The notes under the pieces: generated by a model | Databases searched by the model: none | The model's input: only the letters and a program-made list of their open reading frames with translations | Told to the model about the DNA's origin: nothing | In this document: one piece after another, positions 54,968 through 64,000 of the stretch | Layout of the letters: every line of letters starts with the position of its first letter | How positions within the stretch are numbered: the stretch's first letter is position 1 | Position numbers and translations under genes: made by a program | Assembly (NCBI RefSeq): GCF_029852145.1 | Contig: NC_079979.1 | Coordinates: forward strand, 2,280,501 to 2,344,500 | Direction of reading: 5' to 3' | Length of the DNA stretch: 64,000 nucleotides | Source of the DNA: Microplitis mediator | Taxonomy: Eukaryota; Arthropoda; Insecta; Hymenoptera; Braconidae

Positions 54968-56113
54968 ATGCAAGCTTCAACTATCCAAGAGTTCACGATG
55001 GAAGAGGAGATGGAGCTGTTAGAGCGAATGGTCCAACAACAGCCGTACCTGATTTTGGAGCCAATCGCCGAGCCAACCACCGAGACAAGCACCGAGATCA
55101 CCACACTCCCAACTACCTCAGCAACTACCTCGTCAAGTACAGCCACCAATACCCGGAAAAGGCCCGACATACAGCTAAGGAAGGTCCAAAAAGTGAAGTA
55201 CCACCTGGTCAAAAAGGTCAAGCCATACGACCCGACCAAGCCCGGTTTCAAAAGGCCAACCAAAAGGCCCGTAATTCGGCCAGCCAGCGCCGAAATAATA
55301 AAACTTGCCAAACCAGTAAAGGCGACCACCAACCCGGGCCCACTGGTAATCAGCGGTCCCCAGTCAACGGCCGAACTGGTTGGGGAGAGCCCCCGTGGGA
55401 AACACAACGATCCCACGAGCACCAACCTCGATACTGGCCACGTCAGCAGTAAGGAGCAGCTCGACAACGACGATGCCTTTCCCGCTCGAGCCACAGCGAG
55501 TTTCCCTAAGAAGAAACGGAGGATAGGGGGACAGAGAAGGGAATCGACTGCGACCAACCCGGGCCCACTCGTAAAGAGCAGTCCCCAGTTGGGCAAATTG
55601 ATCAAAAAGGTAAATCCAGTGATCAGGAACGAGGCGACAACCACGACGAGACCTATTAAAGTAATTGTCACCAACCCGGGCCCATTCCGAAGGAACGGTC
55701 CCCAGCTAGCAACAATCGAACCTGGGAAAACAAAGAAAGGACTTGCTACCAACCCGGGCCCATCCTCAAGGGACAGTCTCCAGCTGGCAACAACCATCAA
55801 CGCTGGCTGGATTGACTACGATGACGCACCTCTATTAGCCGACTATCCGGAGTACGTTGAGTCCAGCCCGGAGGATCTGTTTCCGCCACCGAAAAAGGTC
55901 CAGACACCGTTGCAGCGGCTACTGGCAGCATTGACCCCTCTAGCCGAAGTAAGGCCAAAGACTGTGGCCAAGAAGGCAAGTTTTACCGCCTACGATGAAA
56001 CATTGAGGGTATACAAGGTGACTCGGTATGTAAAAGGTCCAACGCCGAAGATAGAGCCGACGGGGAAGACTGTCTGGGACATGCTGGCCAGACTCAGGGA
56101 ACGAGAGGAATAA
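54968..56113 (+). CDS. ORF3 of the Gypsy element, basic protein with TNPGP repeats
   Basis: A 381-residue frame in the place where env is found in some Gypsy elements. It has no signal peptide or membrane segment, so it is not a normal envelope protein. An acidic start (MEEEMELLERM) is followed by a Thr/Ser-rich stretch, then a basic, Pro-rich middle. There, TNPGP occurs four times (121-125, 196-200, 235-239, 261-265), usually followed some six residues later by PQL or PQ. A nuclear-localisation-like KKKRR is at 181-185. The C-terminal 110 residues look folded (WIDYDDAPLLADYPEYVE, TPLQRLLAALTPLAEV, VWDMLARLREREE). The frame is open and codon use is like pol. Function unknown; a nucleic-acid-binding accessory protein is one guess. 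Confidence 0.7.
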   Translation: MQASTIQEFTMEEEMELLERMVQQQPYLILEPIAEPTTETSTEITTLPTTSATTSSSTATNTRKRPDIQLRKVQKVKYHLVKKVKPYDPTKPGFKRPTKRPVIRPASAEIIKLAKPVKATTNPGPLVISGPQSTAELVGESPRGKHNDPTSTNLDTGHVSSKEQLDNDDAFPARATASFPKKKRRIGGQRRESTATNPGPLVKSSPQLGKLIKKVNPVIRNEATTTTRPIKVIVTNPGPFRRNGPQLATIEPGKTKKGLATNPGPSSRDSLQLATTINAGWIDYDDAPLLADYPEYVESSPEDLFPPPKKVQTPLQRLLAALTPLAEVRPKTVAKKASFTAYDETLRVYKVTRYVKGPTPKIEPTGKTVWDMLARLREREE

Positions 56114-56161
56114 AAAGACAGGAAGAAAAGAGGATAGCAGGCTATCCCCTTTTCTTTGTTG

Positions 56162-56173
56162 AGGTAGGAGGGG
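56162..56173 (+). promoter_or_regulatory. Polypurine tract
   Basis: AGGTAGGAGGGG lies directly before the 3' LTR; with one T it is a normal plus-strand primer site. Confidence 0.7.
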
Positions 56174-58028
56174 TGTGATGGTGGAGTGACCCAGTGAACC
56201 CAGAACAGAGGACACCTGTGATTATTATTTATAAACTATTATTATTACTATTTTCTTATACCTATGACTTAATACTACTTATTCACTAATTATTATTTTC
56301 ATATCTACTGGACTATCGGTTACACTTAAAACTAGTAGGCTTAAAAAATAGGACTAAAATTCTAAATATTATGTTCCTTTGTTTAAACAAATTAATTACT
56401 ACTGTACTTATACTACTCTATTATCTATTTACTTAAAAACTATTACTTATGTTTCTATTTAATATGACTTATACTTTTGTATATAATACTTTCTTTTTTT
56501 TCTTTTCTTTCATTAATATAAACATTATTATTTTTCCTTAACAATGAGTTATTATTATTATTTACACTTATAAGGCTGTGCTTTTAAAATCTAAGTCGAA
56601 TGAATATACCGAGATATAAAATTATATGGATGTACGGTATAAGTATGTGAATGCGCGACCGAGCGAAAATTATTCTAAGTCCTGAGCACCAAAATCAAAG
56701 GAAATAAAATAAAAACGCTTATATAGGTTTCGAATAAAACGTTTAAAAGTTTTAAGAGATTGAAAGAATTATAAAATGAACAGAAATACGAGAAATATTG
56801 GTGAAATTAAAATAAACTCTAGTATTTCAATCGTTCATTCTTTCATTTTCTATCCGTCCGCCCGGATTATCGTCGCTCACACGGCTAAGTTCTCGGGACT
56901 TAGTATTTACTTAACATCTTAAACGAATTCTTTTCTTTTAAATTCAATTTTACATACGATAAAATTAATTTCTCTCGATTTCCTTTGACTTTTTAACTCG
57001 GGACTTAGAAAATATTTTACAACAGTAGACTCTCGATGTCAACAACAGAGGGCGAGGGAATTTATTCCCGTTCACCTCTACAACGGGTAGATATAGAGAT
57101 AAAACCGCGCATTTAAGCCCGTAGAGGCAACTTAGTCTCCCGAGAGGTTGTCAAGGAAGGCCATTCCAGTCAACCAAGAAGGAAGTCACTTACCAGGAGT
57201 CCGACCGGACCAGGTAAGCGAAATCTATTTCTCTCGAGGAGGTTTTAAGGGACCCCACTCCAAGGCCTTCTGCCAAGGGGTGGTAGGTGAAACTATCCGC
57301 GTAGGTGGGGGTTTGTTGGAGGCCATCCACTTACCCTCTGGGACGGGACTTCGTGTAGGGCCGACGGGGTAGTCGACCAGACTCCCCTGAAGCACCCGGG
57401 GAGGGGTAGTACCGCGTGGTAGACCGCAAATCTTTTGAGTATGTGTGTGACCGTGTAACCGTGTAAACCGTGTATAGATTGTTTAATTAGCAATAAACCG
57501 TGTAAATTGTTGAATAAACAACAAGCCGTAATTTTATAATATTGAAACCGCGTTTAATTATTAATATTAATTATTGTAAGAGGTAGTAGAAAAGGGCTGG
57601 AAGCCATTGTAATTATTAAATAATAAATCCTAGTTTCTTATTTCTTTTCTAAATCTGTGTTTTCTTTCTTTTAAAAAAAAGAGTTTCTTTTGTTTAGTTA
57701 AAGTAAAGTTTTGTTGACTTGATTAATTAGCACTGTCTATAAATTAAAAACCCCTTTTGAACCCTGGACTCCGGCGAGCTAAACCAAGCAAAAAGGGGTA
57801 GTTGGATAATTTATACAGTCTAATTTAAGAGATTAACCATTACTTCTTTTGATTGATTAAATCGTTCATATTTTTACTCACTAATTTTCTTTCAATATAT
57901 ATTTTCTGTTTCGTCTAACTTCTGACTTTCTGGTGACATACAAAACTGATTTGACGTCTTTCTGTGATACTAATTAATTAATTACTCTTCGACTATTTTA
58001 TAATTAAAACCCAATTATACCCGTTACA
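56174..58028 (+). repeat. 3' LTR of the Gypsy element
   Basis: 1855 bp, the same length as the 5' LTR and almost identical. Followed by the second TATT copy. Confidence 0.95.
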
Positions 58029-59842
58029 TATTGAATAGTGAGATTACCTGTTTCATCAAGCATTTCTGCTAAATAGGAAACAGCCTGTTTCAATTGATAG
58101 GGACCAGTGAAAAAAATACGCAGATCATTTTCTGTCATTTCTGGAAAGTCTTCAAGAGTTTCAGATGAAATTGTTTGAAACGGCAATTTTTTTCGCTGCC
58201 AGCCATTTTTTTGAACGTCTTCAGCTATCGTATTTACTACATTATTTTGCGATTGCATTGTTTCGATGACTTTATCCAAAAACTCTGAGTCGGAAGTAAG
58301 ACGCTTACTATACGTATTATGCAAAAATAAGGCAATCTTAAAAAAACTTCCAACCCTAGGAAGCATTTTGTTGTCAATTCTTTGATCGAGTAAATGATAT
58401 TTTTGTTTTAACATCCCATGAACTGCTTCTACAGCCCAACGAATTTTTGTTACATTTCTTGAAGCGTTAGACTCAGCTGTTGTTAACTGATTTTGTTTTC
58501 CTTTGAGTGCTGGCATTAATACTTTATAATTTTTTTCTTCCAAGTATCCTTTCACATCACGGAATCCTCGATCTACCACAAATGCATCGCCAGGTTCTAA
58601 TAAATGACATATACCATCAGGATTATCTATGATATCCCGCATTATAGTAGCATCATTTTGGTTAGCATAATACGGTCCTAACATATCAACTATGTATCCA
58701 TCAGTTGTGCAAATCGTGAATGGCTTACATAGTGGTACTTTCTTTTGACCAGAATATGACTTTCTTTGGTACTCATTATTAGAACTTTTCTCATGACGAG
58801 CATAAGTCCCATCACAAATTAAAATGAGTTTATCATTCAAATCATTGTGAAGTTTCTTAGCAACTGAAGATGTATGATTCTCAATAAGATCAGCCCTAGA
58901 TACTGCATTTAAACCAAAACGCAAAGGTAAAATGTCTTTTTCGAAAGATTGGATGACTTGCTCACAATACTTTGACACTAACTGCTCTTCGTTAATATCC
59001 AAGATTGTAGATATTAACTTATTTGAATCACCTGTGCGAAGCTTAATCAAAAACACTATTATTGCTTGAGTTACACTTCGAGCATCAGTATTTCTCATTG
59101 AAACTAACCAATTCTGCAACTCAATCACATTTTCCCATTTTAAACCAGTCAAAACAAGAAGCTTCTCATCTGATAAACGATAATCCTCCATTTTATTCAG
59201 TAATGTTGAATCGCATTCAACAGAAAAATTTTCCATCATATTACTTAATTCTACAGATGAAATTAAAGTCCAGTTAGAATAAACTCTGATCAAACTTAGA
59301 GATTCATCATAGAATCGTTTGTTTATTAAATGATTTTGACAGCATCGATTTCCATCTGGTATGAAGACTCGTCGCTTAATGAATGACTGCATTCGGGCTT
59401 TTTGAGGAATAATAATTAAATCACTTGTATTACCGCAAAGACAACAGTATCGATGAGTTGAAATAGTTCTTTTCATACGAATCTCAACGTACTCTGTACA
59501 ATCGGTAGGAGTAATGTTGACTCTAAAAGAAGGATCATCTGAACTTGACTGAGACAATGTCATGTGTGACAGACTAGACTCCATTCGTTCTAACATTCCA
59601 CTAACGATAGATTCAGATCCATCTTCAGCATCAAAAACCACCGGTTCAACTTTTCTTTTTTTATACATCTCTACACGACATTTACCACAAAAAAAATCAC
59701 CAGTAAAAAATTCACCATCAAATACTGCAGAAAACTCATCAATGTCTTGTTCTGTTAATAAAGTTTTAGGAGTTCCCGGAACTTTCTTTACTATTTTTGA
59801 GCAAATGCAACACTTATCATTGATTGTTTTATTTGGAGTCAT
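58029..59842 (-). pseudogene. DDE transposase, N-terminal 604 codons, split by the Gypsy element
   Basis: The main part of a 706-codon transposase gene without stops or frameshifts; translation now runs into the LTR and stops at 58004. N-terminal zinc-binding-like motifs are CCIC (11-14) with FFCGKC (50-54), and YCCLCGNTSD (132-141) with RCCQNH (166-171). The catalytic core follows the DDE_Tnp_4 (IS5/Harbinger-like) pattern: LILICDGTYAR (Asp344), AFVVDRGFRD (Asp424) and RWAVEAVHGMLKQ (Glu472). The C-terminal SWIM-like finger is at 47422-47728. The intact frame implies the transposon was active until recently. No terminal repeats were found, so the family is not named. The ATG at 59842 precedes a region with no further frame. 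Confidence 0.8.
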
Positions 59843-60026
59843 TTTATTAGCTTAATAAATAAAATGTCAACAGAAGATCTCTCAGATTCAGATCATAAAC
59901 AACACTTTTGTCAGCTGTTGTATATACGACCAAATACGCCAGTGGGCGCGTCGGTCGTGCGGATCTTTTTGCACATAAGACGACTGAGTCGCTAACATAC
60001 CATATTCAATGACTAAAAGCGACAAT
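59843..60026 (-). other. 5' region of the transposase gene
   Basis: Less AT-rich than the neighbours, with GTGGGCGCGTCGGTCGTGCG at about 59942-59961. It should hold the transposase promoter and one transposon end, but neither could be fixed. The boundary with the duplicated B9 segment is near 60027. Confidence 0.4.
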
Positions 60027-60109
60027 TGCTGGGACATAAATTGATTTTATGAATATTTAAAATCAATTCAAATGTGGTTGAGCAACAAATGTCAGGTTGA
60101 CTTTAGAAA

Positions 60110-60247
60110 TTATATAATTCAAGGACAACAGTGTGATAAAAAGTTGTAATGTAACGAATCATAAATCTTATCGAAGTCTTTAATCGTTTGAAATTTCTCA
60201 GTTTATTACTTCATTTGTGTTTGTCTACTGTTAACTAGTATAAAAAG
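60110..60247 (+). promoter_or_regulatory. Conserved cassette promoter of B9
   Basis: TATAAAAAG at 60239-60247, 91 bp before the ATG, with the same block as B7; the stretch CTTCATTTGTG replaces CTTCCTTTGTG. Confidence 0.65.
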
Positions 60248-60329
60248 CTGATGATTTCATCGGTGGTTATAGTATTGATTAAGTCGTTTGTGAGTTCTTA
60301 TTGATTAGTTTCAATAAGTGATTATCACA

Positions 60330-62481
60330 ATGCAGTCGTTCTTAGTCGTTATTTCTGTAAGTACTTATAACTAAAATCAAACTAGTCCTACAAGCGAAGG
60401 AATATTAAAAACATTCGGAATTTTTAAGTGATTTTCAACATGCTATAAATCGGAGAAAAATAATCGTACAGTACAAACAATACACAGCGAGTTGAAGCTT
60501 CAAGTTCCTAGTTTTTAAATGTAGACTTGAAAAATTTATCATGGAGGGTTTCGAAGTAATCCTAATTAACCGATTTAAATCGTTTTTGTGGCAATCGAAA
60601 GAGTTTGTTGGCTGTCAACTTTATCAAATATTTCAGGTCATTTAATCGAATAAACTCAAAGATAATTAAAAATTACGAAAAAAAAATAGTATATACATCT
60701 TGGGAAGTAAATTAGAAAGCCTCGAATCACGTGTTTGTTACACTTACAATTGTACACTGTTTTATTGTATACTGAAGACGTCCAATAATTGTTAAGATCT
60801 AATCAACGTTAAACAATTCTGGTTCGGGACGATAATGGAGGCAAATATGCGGCACGATTAAATTAGTAAGCGTTTTTCTCGTCGACCATGAATCCAGAGC
60901 ATGTAGAGTCTCGTAAATTTCATCATTCAAAAATTGTATCAATCCGATCAATGATCAATACTATTATGTCGATCAATCATTTTATTTTTCTATATTACGA
61001 TCAAGTGTTAGTTTTTTTATAGCAATCAATCGTGAGATTAAACTGCAACCAATTGTTAATGTTATTTTGTCGCTCAACGAAATGTTATGTTGTTATCATT
61101 GTCAAGTACGATTTGATATGTTCTGAATGAATTTAATTCATTGTTATTTTTTTTTTTCAATGCGGCATTTATTTCATTTTATCATTTGCCGTGTTTTTGT
61201 GTAAGTTTTGTTGTCAGGTGAGTATCGTCAGTTAACCCACCGCCCCTCTACTGAATGCAGAGCTGCCAGTCTAATCAAGGTTATCAATCGTCGAGGTGGT
61301 TCCTCGTTGAATTATCTTGGCGTCTAACTAAAAATTTTGTCGCTACACGTTGCCAATTGCAAGTGTTCTTGGACTTCACTTTCGGTAGGTCCCCGTTGGT
61401 AAAAAATCCGTGTACATACACATATATTTTGAGATTTGAAAATTACGATATTGCCGGATTTATTATTACAAAAAATAATCTGAGTCAAAGTAATGTACCG
61501 TGGACGTCTAATTAAGAAATTTACATTTTTTGCAATAACTGTTATATAAATATTTTTGATAGGTCAACAAAATTGATAAATCATTTAAAAATTATTGAGA
61601 TATTTTCAAGAATTTGATAGCCTCGGAATTAAATTAGAGACAGTTAACCCTCATTTGACTCATGAGTCAAGCAAGAACGTCCTTGAGGGAAGTAGATAAA
61701 TGGCATTAGAGTACTTAAAAAAACTTAAAGGTAAGATGATCAATTTGATTAAAGCTACAGTTTAATTTTTTTTATTATACTGTATGACCATTTATTTCCG
61801 AAAATCACTTAAAAATTTACACTTTATTTAATATCCATCAATTTTGGTGATTATTGTATTATTATCATGTCTTTTGTTAATTAAATCTAAACGATTCCTT
61901 AGTTCGTCATTTTATTAACGGATGAAGTTCATTCGTGGAGAATTTCAGGAAATAACACAAAAGAAACTCCAACAAGCACTACGCCAATTTGTGATTGTAA
62001 TCCAGATTCAATCATTGATCCAAGAGCTCCAAATTATGATCCCTCAATGACTCGTGTTGGATTTCTTCCAAAAGTATGGCAAATAGAAACAATTATGACA
62101 ATCAAAGAAATAGACGCATTGACAAATAAAATTGATGAAAAGATAACTGAATATTTGAGTGATTCAAGTCATTGGATATTACAACCTTTTGGTAAAAACA
62201 TTAGTTCTCTCGATCTGCGTAATTTACCAAAAGTTGTTTTATTAAAACCAAGCCTTCTGCGCGTTAACTTAAAAACATTTGGGACAAATTACTCCACTGT
62301 GGAAATTTTTTCATACCTCGAGAGGTCTCCTCCATCAATTGATAATGTTTATCTAACTTTTAATTCCCATAGTTCAGAACCTGTGGTATATATTAAAGTA
62401 GATACAAATTGGCCGATTGCGCAAGATTTTCATAATGGAAGAAGAAGAATGATACTCAACGTTGTTCCTGTGTATTTTTAA
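60330..62481 (+). CDS. Predicted secreted cassette-family protein B9
   Basis: Exon 1 (60330-60356) encodes MQSFLVVIS with a GTAAGT donor. The 1546-bp intron ends CCTTAG at 61902 and exon 2 is 61903-62481, giving 201 residues. It differs from B7 at few positions: VV for VF in the leader, CDCNPD for CNCNQD. The last 144 residues are identical to B7, and by eye their 435 bases are identical too, although the intron is about 10% diverged near its start. The B9 intron carries an insertion of about 767 bp absent from B7. Same promoter, leader and 3' flank as B7. Predicted secreted; function unknown. Confidence 0.75.
60727..61497. mobile_element. Insertion in the B9 intron
   Basis: Absent from B7, where the sequence passes directly from GCCTCAGATACC to TGGGACGTC. 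The insert has repeated CAATCAATCGTGAG- and CAATTGTTAA-like words in its middle and a GC-richer right third (61200-61400) with a CAGGTGAGTATCGTCAGTTA stretch. An 86-codon frame (61255-61515) runs past the insert edge and is not supported. No clear inverted ends or target duplication. Possibly a non-autonomous element. Confidence 0.55.
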
Positions 62482-64000
62482 AATTTCACGAGTCGGTATT
62501 TTTTTATGCTGAAGCGATCCATTATATTTATTGTAAGATCACACTATCTATTCGATTTGAAATGTATCCGGATTTTAAAACAATCATTGCAAAACAAATT
62601 ACAGATTTCTTACCATTATTTCTGTATACCATAATACAAAAACATAAATAAAATTTAACAAATAAAAATTTTCCTCTAAATCACAATATCATTAATCTTA
62701 AGATTCCTTACCTCTTTCTGAGTCTAACCATTAAACGGAACTAGGATCTGCATCGAGACATTTATGTTACAATTCTTGAAGTTATTTTTTCGAAGTACAA
62801 ATCGATTTCAAGGCTAGCTACTAGTTCAAAAAACTATTTGCCGCACAATGTATAAAGATAAGTTGATATTTGAGCGGCAAATTCTAATTTCTTCGAGTTA
62901 AAAACAGAGAACTGGTTTTTTATCGAGGGATGCAGTCAAATTTCGCGCCACGTATGCACTGAACGATGTAAGAACAGGAGAATTATAAAAAATCTATTGT
63001 TTCGAATTAAATTGACCTTAAATACATCATATAAGTAAATGGATCACTTTCGATTGAAATTTAAATTAGATCATTTGGTCCAGTATTATATATGTTACAC
63101 CCCATCACAACGTCTAATGCGCTAAATGTAAGTATTTTTCGAATTTCATAATTTTATTATCCACATTTGTGCTATATAAATTGCAGAAAGAGATAGAAAT
63201 AACCGCATACATACATTAATAAGAGACAAAAAGCGTAGTAAACGTTTAAGATTCGAAAATAATCAATGATCAAGCGTTTTTGAAATTTTCATTCACGATC
63301 ATGTTCAATGAAATCAATGCATCTAAGTAGAAATCAATGTAAGTGATCAAAATGAGTATTTATATAAATTTTGACGCAACCCCGAGCGTTGATATATATA
63401 GTATCCAAGAAAAATGTTAAAAACGGTGTTTTTCTAATTTTTAACTTTACGCTAAGAACATTGAAATCTTGAAAAATTAGGGAAGTTATCGATTTCGGTC
63501 CAATTTTCGAATATCGAATTTCTATCAAATCTTGACGTTTTGTTGTTCTAGGAAGCTATTCTGACTAATTTCAAGATGATGTTCGAGTGTATGAATGTAT
63601 GTATGTACGTACGTGTGTAAATACCTGTATCTTTTTAACGGATAAACCGATTTTGATCGTCGAGGTGTCATTCAATGCAGCTTGTTAACATCTAGAAGCT
63701 GCCAATCATTGAACTTGATCGGTAGGGTGCGTTTGGAGATATTCTAAAAATAAAATTTTTTCGAAAATGTTCATTTGGGTAAATTTTAATGTGATCGGTT
63801 GATTGATTCCAAAATCAAATCGGCTCTAAAACTTCATAAGCCGCGTCGAATGCGGTTCTTTCGTTCAAGAGAAACCGTTAACGAAACAATTAATAAAAAA
63901 AAAATTTTTTTCATTTTTTTTTAAATTTCTCAAAAACGACTAGATAAATCAATTTCAAAATCTAATCAGTTCTAGAACTCAATAAAACGCGTCGATTGCC
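62482..64000 (+). repeat. B9 3' flank and repeat T (cut by window end)
   Basis: 62482-63442 matches the B7 3' flank. Repeat T starts at 63443 (AACTTTACGCTAAGAACATT) and is still open at 64000, at the same place as 44556 in the first copy. Confidence 0.7.

Larger units (their letters stand above)
47733..58028 (+). mobile_element. Intact Ty3/Gypsy LTR retrotransposon, 10.3 kb
   Basis: LTRs of exactly 1855 bp at each end (start TGTGATGG, end CGTTACA), a TATT duplication outside both (47729-47732, 58029-58032), a tRNA-Lys-like primer site, gag, pol in the -1 frame, a third ORF, and a purine-rich tract before the 3' LTR. By eye I found one LTR difference (C at about 48205 against T at about 56647), so insertion is very recent. 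It sits in reverse direction to the transposase gene it interrupts. Composition is clearly GC-richer than the host DNA. The long LTR, Lys primer, 4-bp duplication and extra ORF recall the Osvaldo group of Drosophila, from memory only. Confidence 0.95.
60027..64000 (+). repeat. Segmental duplication, second copy (pairs with 41347-44790)
   Basis: Aligned from GCTGGGACATAAATTG to the window end, apart from an insertion of about 767 bp in the B9 intron (60727-61497). It carries promoter, gene, 3' flank and repeat T in the same order as the first copy. Confidence 0.85.

Noticed and set aside
55319..55765. TNPGP repeats as 2A ribosome-skipping sites
   Set aside because: The upstream D[VI]ExNPGP context is absent in all four, so skipping is not expected; kept only as an open test.
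54955..55800. Minus-strand frame of 281 codons with GPGLVA repeats
   Set aside because: Antisense of ORF3; the repeats are the complement of the TNPGP-coding repeats (CCCGGGCCC core), and the sense frame is longer and in element order.

Overview
The window is AT-rich insect-type nuclear DNA: spliced genes with tiny first exons, TATA boxes, AATAAA signals, and LTR, LINE, DIRS and DNA elements. I favour a hymenopteran, perhaps a parasitoid wasp. That rests mainly on my memory of one repeat (family T here) from braconid-like sequences and the window does not prove it. No rRNA, tRNA, CRISPR, housekeeping gene or bracovirus/nudivirus-type gene was recognised.

The main content is a lineage-specific family of small predicted secreted proteins. 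Every intact member has the same build: a first exon of 21-27 coding bases (ATG plus half a signal peptide), a phase-0 intron, and one second exon holding the rest of the signal peptide and the whole mature protein. Promoter, 5' leader, intron ends and signal peptide are conserved, while the mature part varies in length and sequence. Group A (first exon MKLNLLFL-like): A1 5654-6063 (-), A2 9301-9709, A3 16949-17394, pseudogene A4 21594-22451, relic A5 near 25744. Group B (mostly MQSFLVFxS-like): B1 26531-27479, B2 28608-29051, B3 30226-30526, B4 31665-32153, B5 36781-37419, pseudogene B6 38646-39317, B7 41651-43035, fragment B8 44884-45177, B9 60330-62481. B5, B6, B7 and B9 share a C-terminal domain of about 140 residues. 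The tasks of these proteins are unknown; the pattern resembles arthropod effector, venom or saliva families.

Layout. 1-5.3 kb: decayed LINE pieces, a GATC-word element and a minisatellite. 5.4-10.5 kb: divergent pair A1/A2 inside a large inverted repeat. 10.6-15.2 kb: decayed Gypsy and LINE fragments. 15.2-17.8 kb: A3 with a 767-bp element in its upstream region. 18.07-21.5 kb: decayed DIRS (tyrosine-recombinase) retrotransposon. 21.5-27.5 kb: A4, A5, B1 and T repeats. 28.6-32.2 kb: B2-B4. 32.6-35.6 kb: a piggyBac-like MITE and a gag-only LTR element. 36.6-45.2 kb: B5-B8. 47.4-59.8 kb: a DNA transposase gene (DDE core plus SWIM-type zinc finger) split by an intact 10.3-kb Ty3/Gypsy retrotransposon. 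60.0-64 kb: a second copy of the B7 region carrying B9.

Several unrelated elements share an odd design: each has its own short word (GATC, TATAAAATTT, GTGTATAC, GGAATCC, CTTACG) repeated in both inverted arms around a unique core. The Gypsy element has near-identical 1855-bp LTRs, a tRNA-Lys-like primer site, a textbook -1 frameshift signal and a third ORF with four TNPGP repeats.
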